From: Acidobacteriota bacterium
GTDB taxonomy: Bacteria; Acidobacteriota; Terriglobia; Terriglobales; Acidobacteriaceae
Assembly (NCBI GenBank): GCA_021818105.1
Contig: JAKAFB010000032.1
Location: forward strand, 1-34,992
Direction of reading: 5' to 3'
DNA: 34,992 nucleotides
Shown here: positions 20,732 through 28,099 of the stretch, piece by piece
Position numbering within the stretch: position 1 is the first letter of the stretch
Layout of the letters: the number at the start of each line of letters is the position of its first letter
Position numbers and translations under genes: made by a program
Notes under the pieces: model-generated
The model's input: the letters and a program-made list of their open reading frames with translations, nothing else
Database searches by the model: none
Told to the model about the DNA's origin: nothing

Positions 20732-21298
20732 TCACCCCTGCCGCGCCTTCCACAGCAGGTACAGTCCCCATGCTGAAACCGTGCAGTTGTCGCGAACCAG
20801 CCCGTCCAGCATCATCTGCTCAAAATCCGCCACTGGCATGCGCCGCACCTCCAGGTCATGCTCCTCGTCATCCGGGTCACTCTCGCTTTCCGTCAACCCC
20901 GTCGCCAGAAACACATGCTGCTTTTGCCGCGTATACCCGTAGGCAATCCACAATGAACCCAGATATGTCATCTCCGCGGCGTGCAGGCCGGTCTCTTCCT
21001 TCAGCTCGCCCCGTGCCAGCTCCTCGGGATTCTCAATGTCTGTCTCCCAGCCGCCCTGCGGCAGCTCCAGCGCACGCTCCTGGATCGTGTAGCGGAACTG
21101 CTCCACCAGCCACACATTGCCTTCGTCGATGGGCAGAATAATCGCCGACTCGTCCTTCTCGATTACGCCATAAATCCCGCGCTGCCCGTTCGAGCGCAGA
21201 ATCTCATCCTCGCGCACGCGCATCCAGCGGTTGCGATACACCTCGCGGCTGGAGAGGGTTGTAATGCTGCGGCTCTTGCCGTGTTCTGTCTGGCTCAC
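20732..21298 (-). CDS. Nudix hydrolase (ADP-ribose pyrophosphatase-like)
   Basis: This is predicted to cleave a nucleoside-diphosphate sugar. It has 188 residues from GTG at 21296-21298, chosen because GGAGG lies 5 nt upstream; this site is inside hflX only if a longer frame is used. The core shows VEQFRYTIQERALELPQGGWE and then the Nudix box at 83-105, ending GELKEETGL. The usual Arg of the REUxEE motif is Gly here; the metal-binding glutamates remain. The C-terminus WGLYLLWKARQG is typical of the ADPRase-like group (family knowledge). The gap to hflX is 58 bp, so it may be the last gene of an hfq-hflX-Nudix operon. Its relation to the Nudix at 8753 is only at family level. Confidence 0.9.
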   Translation of the reverse strand: MSQTEHGKSRSITTLSSREVYRNRWMRVREDEILRSNGQRGIYGVIEKDESAIILPIDEGNVWLVEQFRYTIQERALELPQGGWETDIENPEELARGELKEETGLHAAEMTYLGSLWIAYGYTRQKQHVFLATGLTESESDPDDEEHDLEVRRMPVADFEQMMLDGLVRDNCTVSAWGLYLLWKARQG

Positions 21299-21356
21299 AC
21301 AACCTCCTGCTCGCCTGTTTCTGTCACGCTGCCGTTGTGTCCAGGCAAATCCTGTG

Positions 21357-22730
21357 TCAGCCGCGCACGCGATACGCGCGCAGCCGGCCCACCAGCGACG
21401 CCGGCCCACTCACTGCCAGCCGTACCAGGTTGCCTTCATACTCGCGCCGGCGCACCACCATGCCCGCCTCAATCGCCGCCAGCACCGCGCCATCCTGCTG
21501 CGGCACGCGCAGCTCCGCGTCAATGATCGGGTCCGAGTGCAGCGCCTTGTCGATGGCTTCGCGCAGCGCATCCATGCCTTCGCCGGTGCGTGCGGAGACC
21601 ATCACTTCGCCCCGCGCTGTGAGCCCTTCGCGCTCGTGCGGACCGAGCAGATCAATCTTATTCAGAACTTCAATGCGCGGTTTCTTCAGCGCGTCCAGCT
21701 CCGCCAGCACCTTCTCCACCTGCGCCTTCTGCTCCTCGCCATAAGTGGATGCCGCATCGCGCACATGCAGCAGCACCTCTGCCTGCTCCACTTCCTCCAG
21801 CGTCGCCCGAAAGCTCGTCACCAGCGTGTGCGGCAGGTTGCGGATAAAGCCCACCGTGTCGCTCAGCAGCACCTTGCGCCTGCTCGGCAGTTCTATCGCG
21901 CGCAGCTTGGGGTCCAGAGTGGCAAACATCCGGCCGGACTGCAGCACCTGCGCTCCGGTCAGCCGATTGAACAGCGTGCTTTTCCCCGCATTTGTGTATC
22001 CCACCAGCGCCACCGTCGGTACCGGCACGGCCTCGCGCCGCTGCCGCTGCTGCCGCCGCACCCGGCGCACCGCCTCCAAGTCGCGCTTAAGCTGGTCAAT
22101 GCGCCGCTGGATACGCCGTCGGTCCGTCTCAAGCTGCGTCTCACCCGGTCCGCGCGTGCCAATGCCGCCGCCCAGTTGCGACATGGCTTTGCCGCGCCCC
22201 GTCAGCCGCGGCAGCATGTATTCAAGCTGCGCCAGCTCCACCTGCAAATGGCCCTCGCGGGTGCGGGCGTGACGCGCAAAAATGTCCAGAATAAGCTGCG
22301 TGCGGTCCAGCACGCGGCAGGGCAGCGCCGCTTCAAGATTGCGCAATTGCGTGGGGGTCAGGTCGTGGTCAAACAGCACCAGGTCGGCTTCCGTAGAAGC
22401 GGCAACTCCGGCAATTTCCTCCACCTTGCCCGCGCCTACAAGCGTGGCGGGGTCAGGCCGGCTTCGCCGTTGCATCAGTTCCGCGGCCACTTCGCCGCCC
22501 GCGCTGGAAACCAACTCGCGAAATTCTGCCAGCGACTCCTCAGCATCCAGTCCGCGGCCCATCGGCTCTGCGGGAACAGCTTCAGTCTGCCCCCAGTCTG
22601 GGGCAGGAGCCGCTGCGGCAAGACGAGCGCCCGCCACTGCGGGACGTGATCGGGAGGAGCGGAGCCCAAAGTCCACACCCACCAGAACCGCACGCTCCCG
22701 ATGCGCGGCGATACCTTCAGTTTCTGCCAA
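21357..22730 (-). CDS. hflX: GTPase HflX (ribosome-associated)
   Basis: This is a ribosome-binding GTPase that splits stalled 70S ribosomes in stress. It has 457 residues. The N-terminal HflX domain contains GAGKVEEI (about 99-106) and [16 protein letters not shown]. The glycine-rich linker is [18 protein letters not shown]. The G domain has G1 GYTNAGKS (244-251), G3 DTVGF (291-295) and G4 NKID (357-360). These are diagnostic (family knowledge). The start is TTG at 22728-22730 with GGGAG 9 nt upstream; about 60 extra N-terminal residues rich in Ala/Pro precede the conserved domain. It lies 20 bp after hfq, the same order as in enterobacteria, so the two are probably co-transcribed. Confidence 0.96.
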   Translation of the reverse strand: MAETEGIAAHRERAVLVGVDFGLRSSRSRPAVAGARLAAAAPAPDWGQTEAVPAEPMGRGLDAEESLAEFRELVSSAGGEVAAELMQRRSRPDPATLVGAGKVEEIAGVAASTEADLVLFDHDLTPTQLRNLEAALPCRVLDRTQLILDIFARHARTREGHLQVELAQLEYMLPRLTGRGKAMSQLGGGIGTRGPGETQLETDRRRIQRRIDQLKRDLEAVRRVRRQQRQRREAVPVPTVALVGYTNAGKSTLFNRLTGAQVLQSGRMFATLDPKLRAIELPSRRKVLLSDTVGFIRNLPHTLVTSFRATLEEVEQAEVLLHVRDAASTYGEEQKAQVEKVLAELDALKKPRIEVLNKIDLLGPHEREGLTARGEVMVSARTGEGMDALREAIDKALHSDPIIDAELRVPQQDGAVLAAIEAGMVVRRREYEGNLVRLAVSGPASLVGRLRAYRVRG

Positions 22731-22750
22731 CGAAGATCGCTCCCAGTTGG

Positions 22751-23056
22751 CTATCGCTGCTCCGCTGTCGCAGCCGACGGAGCCGTTACCGGTGCCGGTC
22801 CAAGGCCCGTGTGCGCCACCGTCGGGCGGTGCTCGGTATGCAGCACGCTGCGGTTACTCACCACCGTCGATATGGCGTGCTTGAAGATCAACTGCTCCTG
22901 GCTGTTGTTCTCCAGCAATACGGAGTACTTATCAAAGGAGCGAATCTTACCCGTGAGCTTGACCCCGCTCACCAGATAAATCGTAATGGGAGTCTTATCC
23001 TTCCGAACCGTATTTAGGAAGGTATCCTGGATGTTCTGTGCCGGCTTGTTATCCAT
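22751..23056 (-). CDS. hfq: RNA chaperone Hfq
   Basis: This is a hexameric Sm-like protein that pairs small RNAs with mRNAs. It has 101 residues. The Sm1 region is [21 protein letters not shown] and the Sm2 motif is FKHAIST (58-64), with Phe in place of the usual Tyr of YKH. A C-terminal tail of about 30 residues rich in Pro/Ala/Thr follows, as in many Hfq proteins (family knowledge). The ATG at 23054-23056 is chosen because AGGAGA lies 7 nt upstream; the frame runs 18 codons further without support. It heads the hfq-hflX-Nudix unit. A weak promoter candidate lies at 23184-23210. Confidence 0.97.
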   Translation of the reverse strand: MDNKPAQNIQDTFLNTVRKDKTPITIYLVSGVKLTGKIRSFDKYSVLLENNSQEQLIFKHAISTVVSNRSVLHTEHRPTVAHTGLGPAPVTAPSAATAEQR

Positions 23057-23183
23057 TTGCCGATCTCCTGCTTTCTGTTGGGGATTCTTGACGGTGTATC
23101 CGACCTGCACCTACACGAAACTGCAATCCAGCGGGGGGTGACGCCGGAAGTCCCGGAGCCGCAATTTCCCGCAATGTGACAAC

Positions 23184-23210
23184 AGTATAGAGATTTGCAA
23201 CCTTTTTCAA
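23184..23210 (-). promoter_or_regulatory. Weak promoter candidate for hfq
   Basis: On the minus strand TTGAAA (23210-23205) and TATACT (23189-23184) are separated by only 15 bp, which is short for sigma-70. The leader to the hfq ATG would be about 120 nt. Confidence 0.3.
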
Positions 23211-23282
23211 CTCCAGCCCCGCGCCCCGGCTCCGGCCGGCAACGTGAAACGCCCTCCACGCCAGGACTGTTAGCATGGTCAC

Positions 23283-24473
23283 GTGAAACCCAGCTCCAAC
23301 TTGCCTGCGCCCTCGGCCTCGGCAGGCCAGGCCGTGCCTATGCTGGACCTCAAACGCCAGTACGGACCTCTCCACGATGAACTGCTGGAAGCTTTGGGAC
23401 ATGTCTTAGAGACGCAACAGTTTATCCTCGGTGAGCCGGTAGCGGCCTTTGAGCGCGCCGCGGAGCAGCATCTTGGCGTCGCGCATGCCATCGGCTGCTC
23501 CTCAGGCACAGATGCCCTCTGGCTGGCACTGGCTGCCGCCGGCATCGGCCCCGGTCAGGCCGTTATCACCACTCCTTTCAGCTTCTTCGCCTCCGTCAGT
23601 TGCATCCTCCGCGCGGGAGCCACGCCGGTGCTGGCCGACATCGACCCCACCACCTTCAACCTCTGCCCCGCTGCCGTAGAGACAATTCTCTCCAGTGAGC
23701 AAGGCACCCAAGTCCGTGCCATCCTGCCCGTGCACCTTTACGGCCAATGCGCCAAATGGGATTCTTTTGCTCGTCTCGGACAAGAGTTCGGGCTCCAGCT
23801 CATTGAAGACGCCGCGCAAGCCTGGGGCGCGGAGTGGAAGGGAACCAGAGCTGGCGGGCTCGGCACAGCTGCCGCCTTCAGCTTCTATCCCACCAAGAAC
23901 CTGAGCGCCGCAGGCGATGCCGGCATGGTCGCCACCAACTCTGACGCAGTGGCCGAGCGCGCCCGGATGCTGCGCCAGCACGGCATGCGCCGCCGCTACT
24001 ACCACGACGAGATCGGCTGGAATGCGCGCCTCGACGGCTTCCAAGGCGCAATCCTGCACATCAAGCTCAAGTACATCGCACAATGGAACGATGCTCGCCG
24101 CAGCGTGGCCGAGCGGTACCACGCGCTCTTCCGTGCCGCCGGACTGGCCGAAGCCGGGCCGTACCCGGCGCACGGTGTCGTCCTGCCGCATGAGGTCCCC
24201 GGCAGTCGCCACGTCTGGCACCAGTACGTCATCCGTACAGCCCGCCGCGACGCGCTCCGCGAGTTTCTGTCCGCGCGCAAAATTGGCTCGGAGATTTACT
24301 ATCCCGTCCCGCTGCACCTCCAGGACGCGCTCCGATCCCTCGGCTACACCGAAGGCAGCTTCCCCGAGGCCGAGCGCGCCGCCCGCGAAGTGCTCGCGCT
24401 GCCCATCTTCCCGGAGATTCGCGAAGACGAGCAGCAGGCCGTCGTCAGTGCCATCGCCGAGTTTCTAAGTTGA
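23283..24473 (+). CDS. DegT/DnrJ/EryC1/StrS-family PLP-dependent aminotransferase
   Basis: This is predicted to transaminate a keto-sugar nucleotide, as in amino-sugar or surface-glycan synthesis. It has 396 residues. Visible landmarks are LDLKRQYGPLHDELLEAL at the N-terminus, GCSSGTDALWLAL (PLP phosphate loop, about 71-83), IEDAAQAWGAEW (aspartate that contacts the PLP ring nitrogen) and the Schiff-base lysine Lys205 in FYPTKNLSAAGDAG. This order matches the family (family knowledge). The frame begins at GTG 23283; ATG 23340 (MLDLK) is the more family-like start, and neither has a strong ribosome site. It is divergent from hfq. No other sugar-nucleotide gene lies nearby, so the pathway is unknown. 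Confidence 0.9.
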   Translation: MKPSSNLPAPSASAGQAVPMLDLKRQYGPLHDELLEALGHVLETQQFILGEPVAAFERAAEQHLGVAHAIGCSSGTDALWLALAAAGIGPGQAVITTPFSFFASVSCILRAGATPVLADIDPTTFNLCPAAVETILSSEQGTQVRAILPVHLYGQCAKWDSFARLGQEFGLQLIEDAAQAWGAEWKGTRAGGLGTAAAFSFYPTKNLSAAGDAGMVATNSDAVAERARMLRQHGMRRRYYHDEIGWNARLDGFQGAILHIKLKYIAQWNDARRSVAERYHALFRAAGLAEAGPYPAHGVVLPHEVPGSRHVWHQYVIRTARRDALREFLSARKIGSEIYYPVPLHLQDALRSLGYTEGSFPEAERAAREVLALPIFPEIREDEQQAVVSAIAEFLS

Positions 24474-24518
24474 CGAGCTCTGCAATGCGCCTCAACACGC
24501 AGCCAGCCATCCATGCCG

Positions 24519-24524
24519 TAAAAT
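24519..24524 (+). promoter_or_regulatory. -10-like hexamer (TAAAAT) just before nrdR
   Basis: TAAAAT (5/6 to consensus) ends 10 nt before the nrdR ATG, and no Shine-Dalgarno is present between them. The predicted start site gives a leader of about 3-4 nt. Confidence 0.4.
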
Positions 24525-24534
24525 TTGACTTAGC

Positions 24535-25011
24535 ATGAAGTGCCCTTATTGTGGCTTCGCTCAGGACCGGGTGGTGGACTCGCGCGAAAGCAAGGAGGCG
24601 GATTCCATTCGCCGCCGCCGCGAGTGCGAGAAGTGCAACCGTCGCTTCACCACCTACGAGCGCATCGACGAGATCCCGTACATGGTCGTCAAAAAGGACG
24701 GCCGACGCGAGCGCTTCGACCGGCAAAAGGTTCTCAGCGGCCTGCTCCGCGCCTGCGAAAAGCGCCCGGTGCCCTCCAGCAAACTCGAGGCAATCGTCGA
24801 TGCAACCGAGAGCTTTCTTATGGATGCGCCCGAGCGCGAGCGCACCACCCGTGAAATCGGCGAACTTATCATGCAGCACCTGAAGGGCCTCGACACCGTT
24901 GCGTACATCCGCTTCGCCTCGGTGTATCGCGACTTCAAAGATGTGCGCGAATTCAAGGAAGAGCTTGAAGGGCTGCTGGACAGCAACCGTACCAACAAGA
25001 GCAGGAAGTAA
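24535..25011 (+). CDS. nrdR: Transcriptional repressor NrdR
   Basis: This is the regulator that represses ribonucleotide reductase genes when bound to dATP/ATP. It has 158 residues, the usual size. The N-terminal zinc ribbon Cys3-x2-Cys6 and Cys31-x2-Cys34 is followed by the ATP-cone domain starting near 49 ([21 protein letters not shown]). The C-terminus contains [16 protein letters not shown], a conserved NrdR block (family knowledge). The ATG is at the first conserved residue MKCPYCG. No ribosome site is visible, and the TAAAAT hexamer is close, so this may be a leaderless gene. It is followed after 14 bp by the isocitrate dehydrogenase gene, and the two are likely co-transcribed. No NrdR box is recognised in this window. 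Confidence 0.97.
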   Translation: MKCPYCGFAQDRVVDSRESKEADSIRRRRECEKCNRRFTTYERIDEIPYMVVKKDGRRERFDRQKVLSGLLRACEKRPVPSSKLEAIVDATESFLMDAPERERTTREIGELIMQHLKGLDTVAYIRFASVYRDFKDVREFKEELEGLLDSNRTNKSRK

Positions 25012-25025
25012 ACAAAGGACAGACG

Positions 25026-26039
25026 ATGGCAGAGACGAAGACACACAAAGTGACGCTGATTCCCGGCGACGGCATCGGCCCGGAAGTGACGCAGGCCGTG
25101 GTTCGCATCCTCGAAGCCACTGGCGTTAAGTGGGAATGGGAGCGCTATGCCGCCGGCGCCGAGGCCTTTGAAGTCTTCGGCGAATACATCCCCTCGGCCC
25201 TCTACGAGTCCATCGAGCGCAACAAAGTCGCGCTCAAGGGCCCTGTCACCACGCCGGTAGGCAGCGGTTTCAAAAGCATCAACGTCACCCTGCGCAAGAA
25301 GTTCGACCTGTTCGCCAACTTCCGTCCCATCCGCAATCTTCCCGGCCTTGAGACCAAGTACCCCAACGTCGACCTCATCATCATTCGCGAAAACACAGAG
25401 GGGGCGTACGCCGGCCTCGAGCACGAAGTCATTCCCGGTGTAGTGGAAAGCATCAAGGTGATCACGGAGAAGGGCTCCACGCGCATCGCCAAATTCGCCT
25501 TCGAGTACGCGCGCAAGCACGGTCGCAAAAAGATTCACTCCATCCACAAGGCAAACATCATGAAGCTCTCCGACGGCCTCTTCCTGCGCTGCGCCCGCAA
25601 GGTCGCCGAGGACTTCCCTGACATCACCTACGGCGAGCACATCATCGACAACACCTGCATGCAACTGGTCATGAATCCCTACCAGTACGACACGATGCTG
25701 CTCGAGAACCTCTATGGCGACATCGTCAGCGACCTCTGCGCCGGGCTCATCGGCGGCCTCGGCCTCGTTCCCGGCGCCAACCTGGGACATGACTGTGCCA
25801 TCTTCGAAGCCGTCCATGGCTCCGCGCCCGACATCGCGGGCAAGGACATCGCCAATCCCACCGCGTTGCTGCAGTCGGCCATCCTGATGCTGCGCCATCT
25901 CGACGAGGAAGCCGCTGCCGACAGAGTGCAGAAAGCGCTGGAGACCGTATACGCCGAAGGCAAAACGCTTACCCGCGACGTGGGCGGGCACGCAGGCACC
26001 AGCCAGTTTGCCGATGCGATTCTGGCCGCCATGGGCTGA
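25026..26039 (+). CDS. icd: NAD-dependent isocitrate dehydrogenase (IDH3/leuB-type fold)
   Basis: This oxidatively decarboxylates isocitrate to 2-oxoglutarate, downstream of citrate synthase in the TCA cycle. It has 337 residues, the short form. The N-terminal LIPGDGIGPEVTQAVV, substrate loop SGFKSINVTLRKKFDLF and IIRENTEGAY match the isocitrate/isopropylmalate dehydrogenase superfamily. The cofactor site reads HGSAPDIAG, as in NAD-dependent enzymes; NADP enzymes carry K-Y at the D-I position (family knowledge). The Ser and Asn of SINV are the isocitrate-specific residues. Homoisocitrate dehydrogenase is the main alternative. AAAGGA lies before the ATG. The gene is close behind nrdR, an arrangement that has no obvious functional reason. 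Confidence 0.87.
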   Translation: MAETKTHKVTLIPGDGIGPEVTQAVVRILEATGVKWEWERYAAGAEAFEVFGEYIPSALYESIERNKVALKGPVTTPVGSGFKSINVTLRKKFDLFANFRPIRNLPGLETKYPNVDLIIIRENTEGAYAGLEHEVIPGVVESIKVITEKGSTRIAKFAFEYARKHGRKKIHSIHKANIMKLSDGLFLRCARKVAEDFPDITYGEHIIDNTCMQLVMNPYQYDTMLLENLYGDIVSDLCAGLIGGLGLVPGANLGHDCAIFEAVHGSAPDIAGKDIANPTALLQSAILMLRHLDEEAAADRVQKALETVYAEGKTLTRDVGGHAGTSQFADAILAAMG

Positions 26040-26100
26040 CGAGGCAGCGTCTCAGATCCTGCTGCGGCCGTGCAGATAGGCGCGGTCCACTGCACATCAT

Positions 26101-26134
26101 CCGGGTGGCTGCTTTACCAGAATCAGCCGCCCGG
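26101..26134 (+). terminator. Strong 11-bp hairpin downstream of icd
   Basis: The arms 26101-26111 and 26124-26134 pair fully with one G-T wobble around a 12-nt loop. It lies 62 bp after the icd stop. No U-tract follows, so it may be a processing or stability element rather than an intrinsic terminator. Confidence 0.5.
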
Positions 26135-26322
26135 CAGGCCCCAACCCACAAACTCCGCACCTGCAGCAAGCGGATTTTTCTCCAAGTTTCTCCCTCCATT
26201 CCCCTTCCGGTCCATTTCCCAAATCAAGAAAATGCAGACCTTACGATCCCATCAAATTTGGTTCTGCGCTTTTCTTCTGCGGGTGCAGGTCCATACGTAT
26301 GGAAGATGTAGCGGAGGGCGCG

Positions 26323-26757
26323 ATGCACCTGGCCGATCTTCAATGGATTTTTGTTCACTGGCTGTTGCCAACCCTTGAGGGTATCTGCTTGGGTCTGGTT
26401 GCCATGGCACTGCATGAGGCGGGGCACATCCTGGCGGCACACGCCGTGGGCATCAAGGTGCGGCGCGTTGGCTTGAGCTGGCAGGGCATGTATACGGTCC
26501 GCGAACCCGGACCGCCGGCCAAGAATCTGCTCGTCTCCTTTGCCGGCCCGCTGGTCAACCTTCTTCTCACGCTGATCTGGCCGTTGTCCCCCATCTTCGG
26601 CCTGGCCAATCTGTGCTGCGGCGCCTGCAATCTTTTGCCGATTCGCGGCTCGGACGGCGACCGGATGCTGCGCTGCTGGGGCGAGATGCGCGCCGCGACC
26701 CTCCGCGCTCGGGCGGTGTCAGAGATTCAGCCCGACGAACGCCGCCGGGCTGCGTAA
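26323..26757 (+). CDS. Small M50-like intramembrane metalloprotease
   Basis: This is predicted to be a zinc-dependent protease of the site-2-protease type. It has only 144 residues, much shorter than typical S2P proteins (350-450). It has a membrane helix with HEAGH (His31-Glu32-His35), a second hydrophobic segment with LLVSFAGPLVNLLLTLIW, and NLLPIRGSDGDRML near the C-terminus, where the Asp in SDGDR is the usual third zinc ligand (family knowledge). No PDZ domain is present. ATG 26323 is chosen because GGAGG lies 5 nt upstream; a further in-frame ATG at 26299 is possible. It is preceded by a 283-bp gap with a hairpin. Substrate and regulation are unknown. Confidence 0.78.
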   Translation: MHLADLQWIFVHWLLPTLEGICLGLVAMALHEAGHILAAHAVGIKVRRVGLSWQGMYTVREPGPPAKNLLVSFAGPLVNLLLTLIWPLSPIFGLANLCCGACNLLPIRGSDGDRMLRCWGEMRAATLRARAVSEIQPDERRRAA

Positions 26758-26972
26758 GCAGGCTTGCGCTAGCTGTATACCCGCAACCATCGGCCGGGAG
26801 TCCGCACTGCAATTCCGCAAATCCGGCGCCTGATGCGCGATGCGCGACACGCTGCATGCGCAGCGATCTCCGCATCGATCACGCCGCGCGCCTGCGAGGC
26901 AGGATTTCCCCGCTCCACAAGCATTTTGCCCGGTCTGAACCCATCCTCCTGTACACTGAAAGGTTCACGACC

Positions 26973-28049
26973 ATGCAGAAAAAATACCCCATCGGCATCC
27001 TTGGCGCGACCGGTATGGTCGGCCAGCGCTTCATTCAACTGCTTGAGCACCACCCGTGGTTTGAGGTCACTTGGCTTGCGGCCAGCGACCGGTCAAGCGG
27101 CAAGCCCTATGGCGAAGCCGCAAAGTGGCGGCTGGACACCCCGCTGCCCGAGCGCATTGCCCGCATGACCGTTTCCCCCGCGGACCCCGACGGCGCCCCG
27201 AAAATCATCTTTGCCGCTCTTGATGCCGGCATTGCCCGCGAGATGGAACCTCGCTTTGCCGAGGCTGGCTGTGCCGTGGTGTCGAACTCCAGCGCCTATC
27301 GCATGGCGCCCAGCGTGCCTCTCGTCATTCCCGAGATCAACGCCGAGCATCTGCACCTGATCGAAGAGCAGCCGACGCGCAAAACCACGGGCGGCTACAT
27401 GGTCACCAACCCCAACTGCTCCACCATTGGCCTCGTCATGGCGCTCAAGCCTATCGAGGAGCGCTTCGGCATTGAGCAGATTCTGGTGACAACCATGCAG
27501 GCCATCAGCGGAGCAGGCTATCCGGGCGTGCCCTCGATGGACATCCTCGGTAACGTCATCCCCTACATCGGCAGCGAAGAGGAAAAGATGGAGGCCGAGA
27601 CGCTGAAGCTGCTGGGCCGCCTGGAGGGCCATGCCGTAACGCCGTTGAAGGCGCGCATCAGCGCCCACTGCAATCGCGTCGCCGTCGAAGACGGTCATAC
27701 TGAAAGCGTGAGCATCAAGCTGGCCAGGCCGGCCACCCACGACGAGATTCTTGCCGCGTGGGCGGAGTTCAAGCCGCTTGCCGGTCAGGCCTTGCCCACA
27801 GCGCCTGAGCAGCCTGTGGAGTGGGCCCCGCAAAGCGACCGACCACAGCCCCGGCTGGACCGCAATCGCGGCCGCGGCATGGGTGTGACCGTGGGCCGCC
27901 TGCGCCCCTGCAACGTGCTCGACTGGAAGTTCACCGTGCTCTCGCACAATACGATTCGCGGCGCAGCCGGAGCAGCCATTCTGAACGCGGAGTTGCTGGC
28001 GAGTCTGGGCAAGCTTGAGCCGGCGGCAGAGACAGCATCGCGCGCCTGA
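26973..28049 (+). CDS. asd: Aspartate-semialdehyde dehydrogenase
   Basis: This reduces aspartyl phosphate to aspartate semialdehyde, the branch point for lysine, methionine and threonine. It has 358 residues, the archaeal/fungal-type length. The N-terminal NADP-binding motif GILGATGMVGQRF, catalytic Cys149 in VTNPNCSTIG and His242 in VEDGHTESV are visible (family knowledge). ATG at 26973 is taken because it directly precedes the conserved N-terminus and AAAGG lies about 9 nt upstream; the longer upstream frame crosses non-coding sequence. TACACT at 26952-26957 could be a -10. lysC follows 50 bp downstream, so this is likely the first gene of the aspartate-family operon. Confidence 0.96.
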   Translation: MQKKYPIGILGATGMVGQRFIQLLEHHPWFEVTWLAASDRSSGKPYGEAAKWRLDTPLPERIARMTVSPADPDGAPKIIFAALDAGIAREMEPRFAEAGCAVVSNSSAYRMAPSVPLVIPEINAEHLHLIEEQPTRKTTGGYMVTNPNCSTIGLVMALKPIEERFGIEQILVTTMQAISGAGYPGVPSMDILGNVIPYIGSEEEKMEAETLKLLGRLEGHAVTPLKARISAHCNRVAVEDGHTESVSIKLARPATHDEILAAWAEFKPLAGQALPTAPEQPVEWAPQSDRPQPRLDRNRGRGMGVTVGRLRPCNVLDWKFTVLSHNTIRGAAGAAILNAELLASLGKLEPAAETASRA

Positions 28050-28099
28050 GGCGCAACTGCATGCGGCCCTGCGCGGGCTGCCTCAATGGGAATTCTCAC

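Noticed and set aside
21231..22649. 472-codon plus-strand frame opposite hflX
   Set aside because: It is antisense to a clear HflX gene. The Arg/Ala/His-rich translation is typical of GC-rich shadow frames.
24654..25991. 445-codon minus-strand frame opposite nrdR and icd
   Set aside because: It spans two unrelated real genes on the other strand and has no recognisable domain or ribosome site.
26613..26972. 120-residue N-terminal extension of aspartate-semialdehyde dehydrogenase
   Set aside because: It overlaps the M50-like gene and non-coding sequence; the conserved N-terminus starts at 26973 with a ribosome site.
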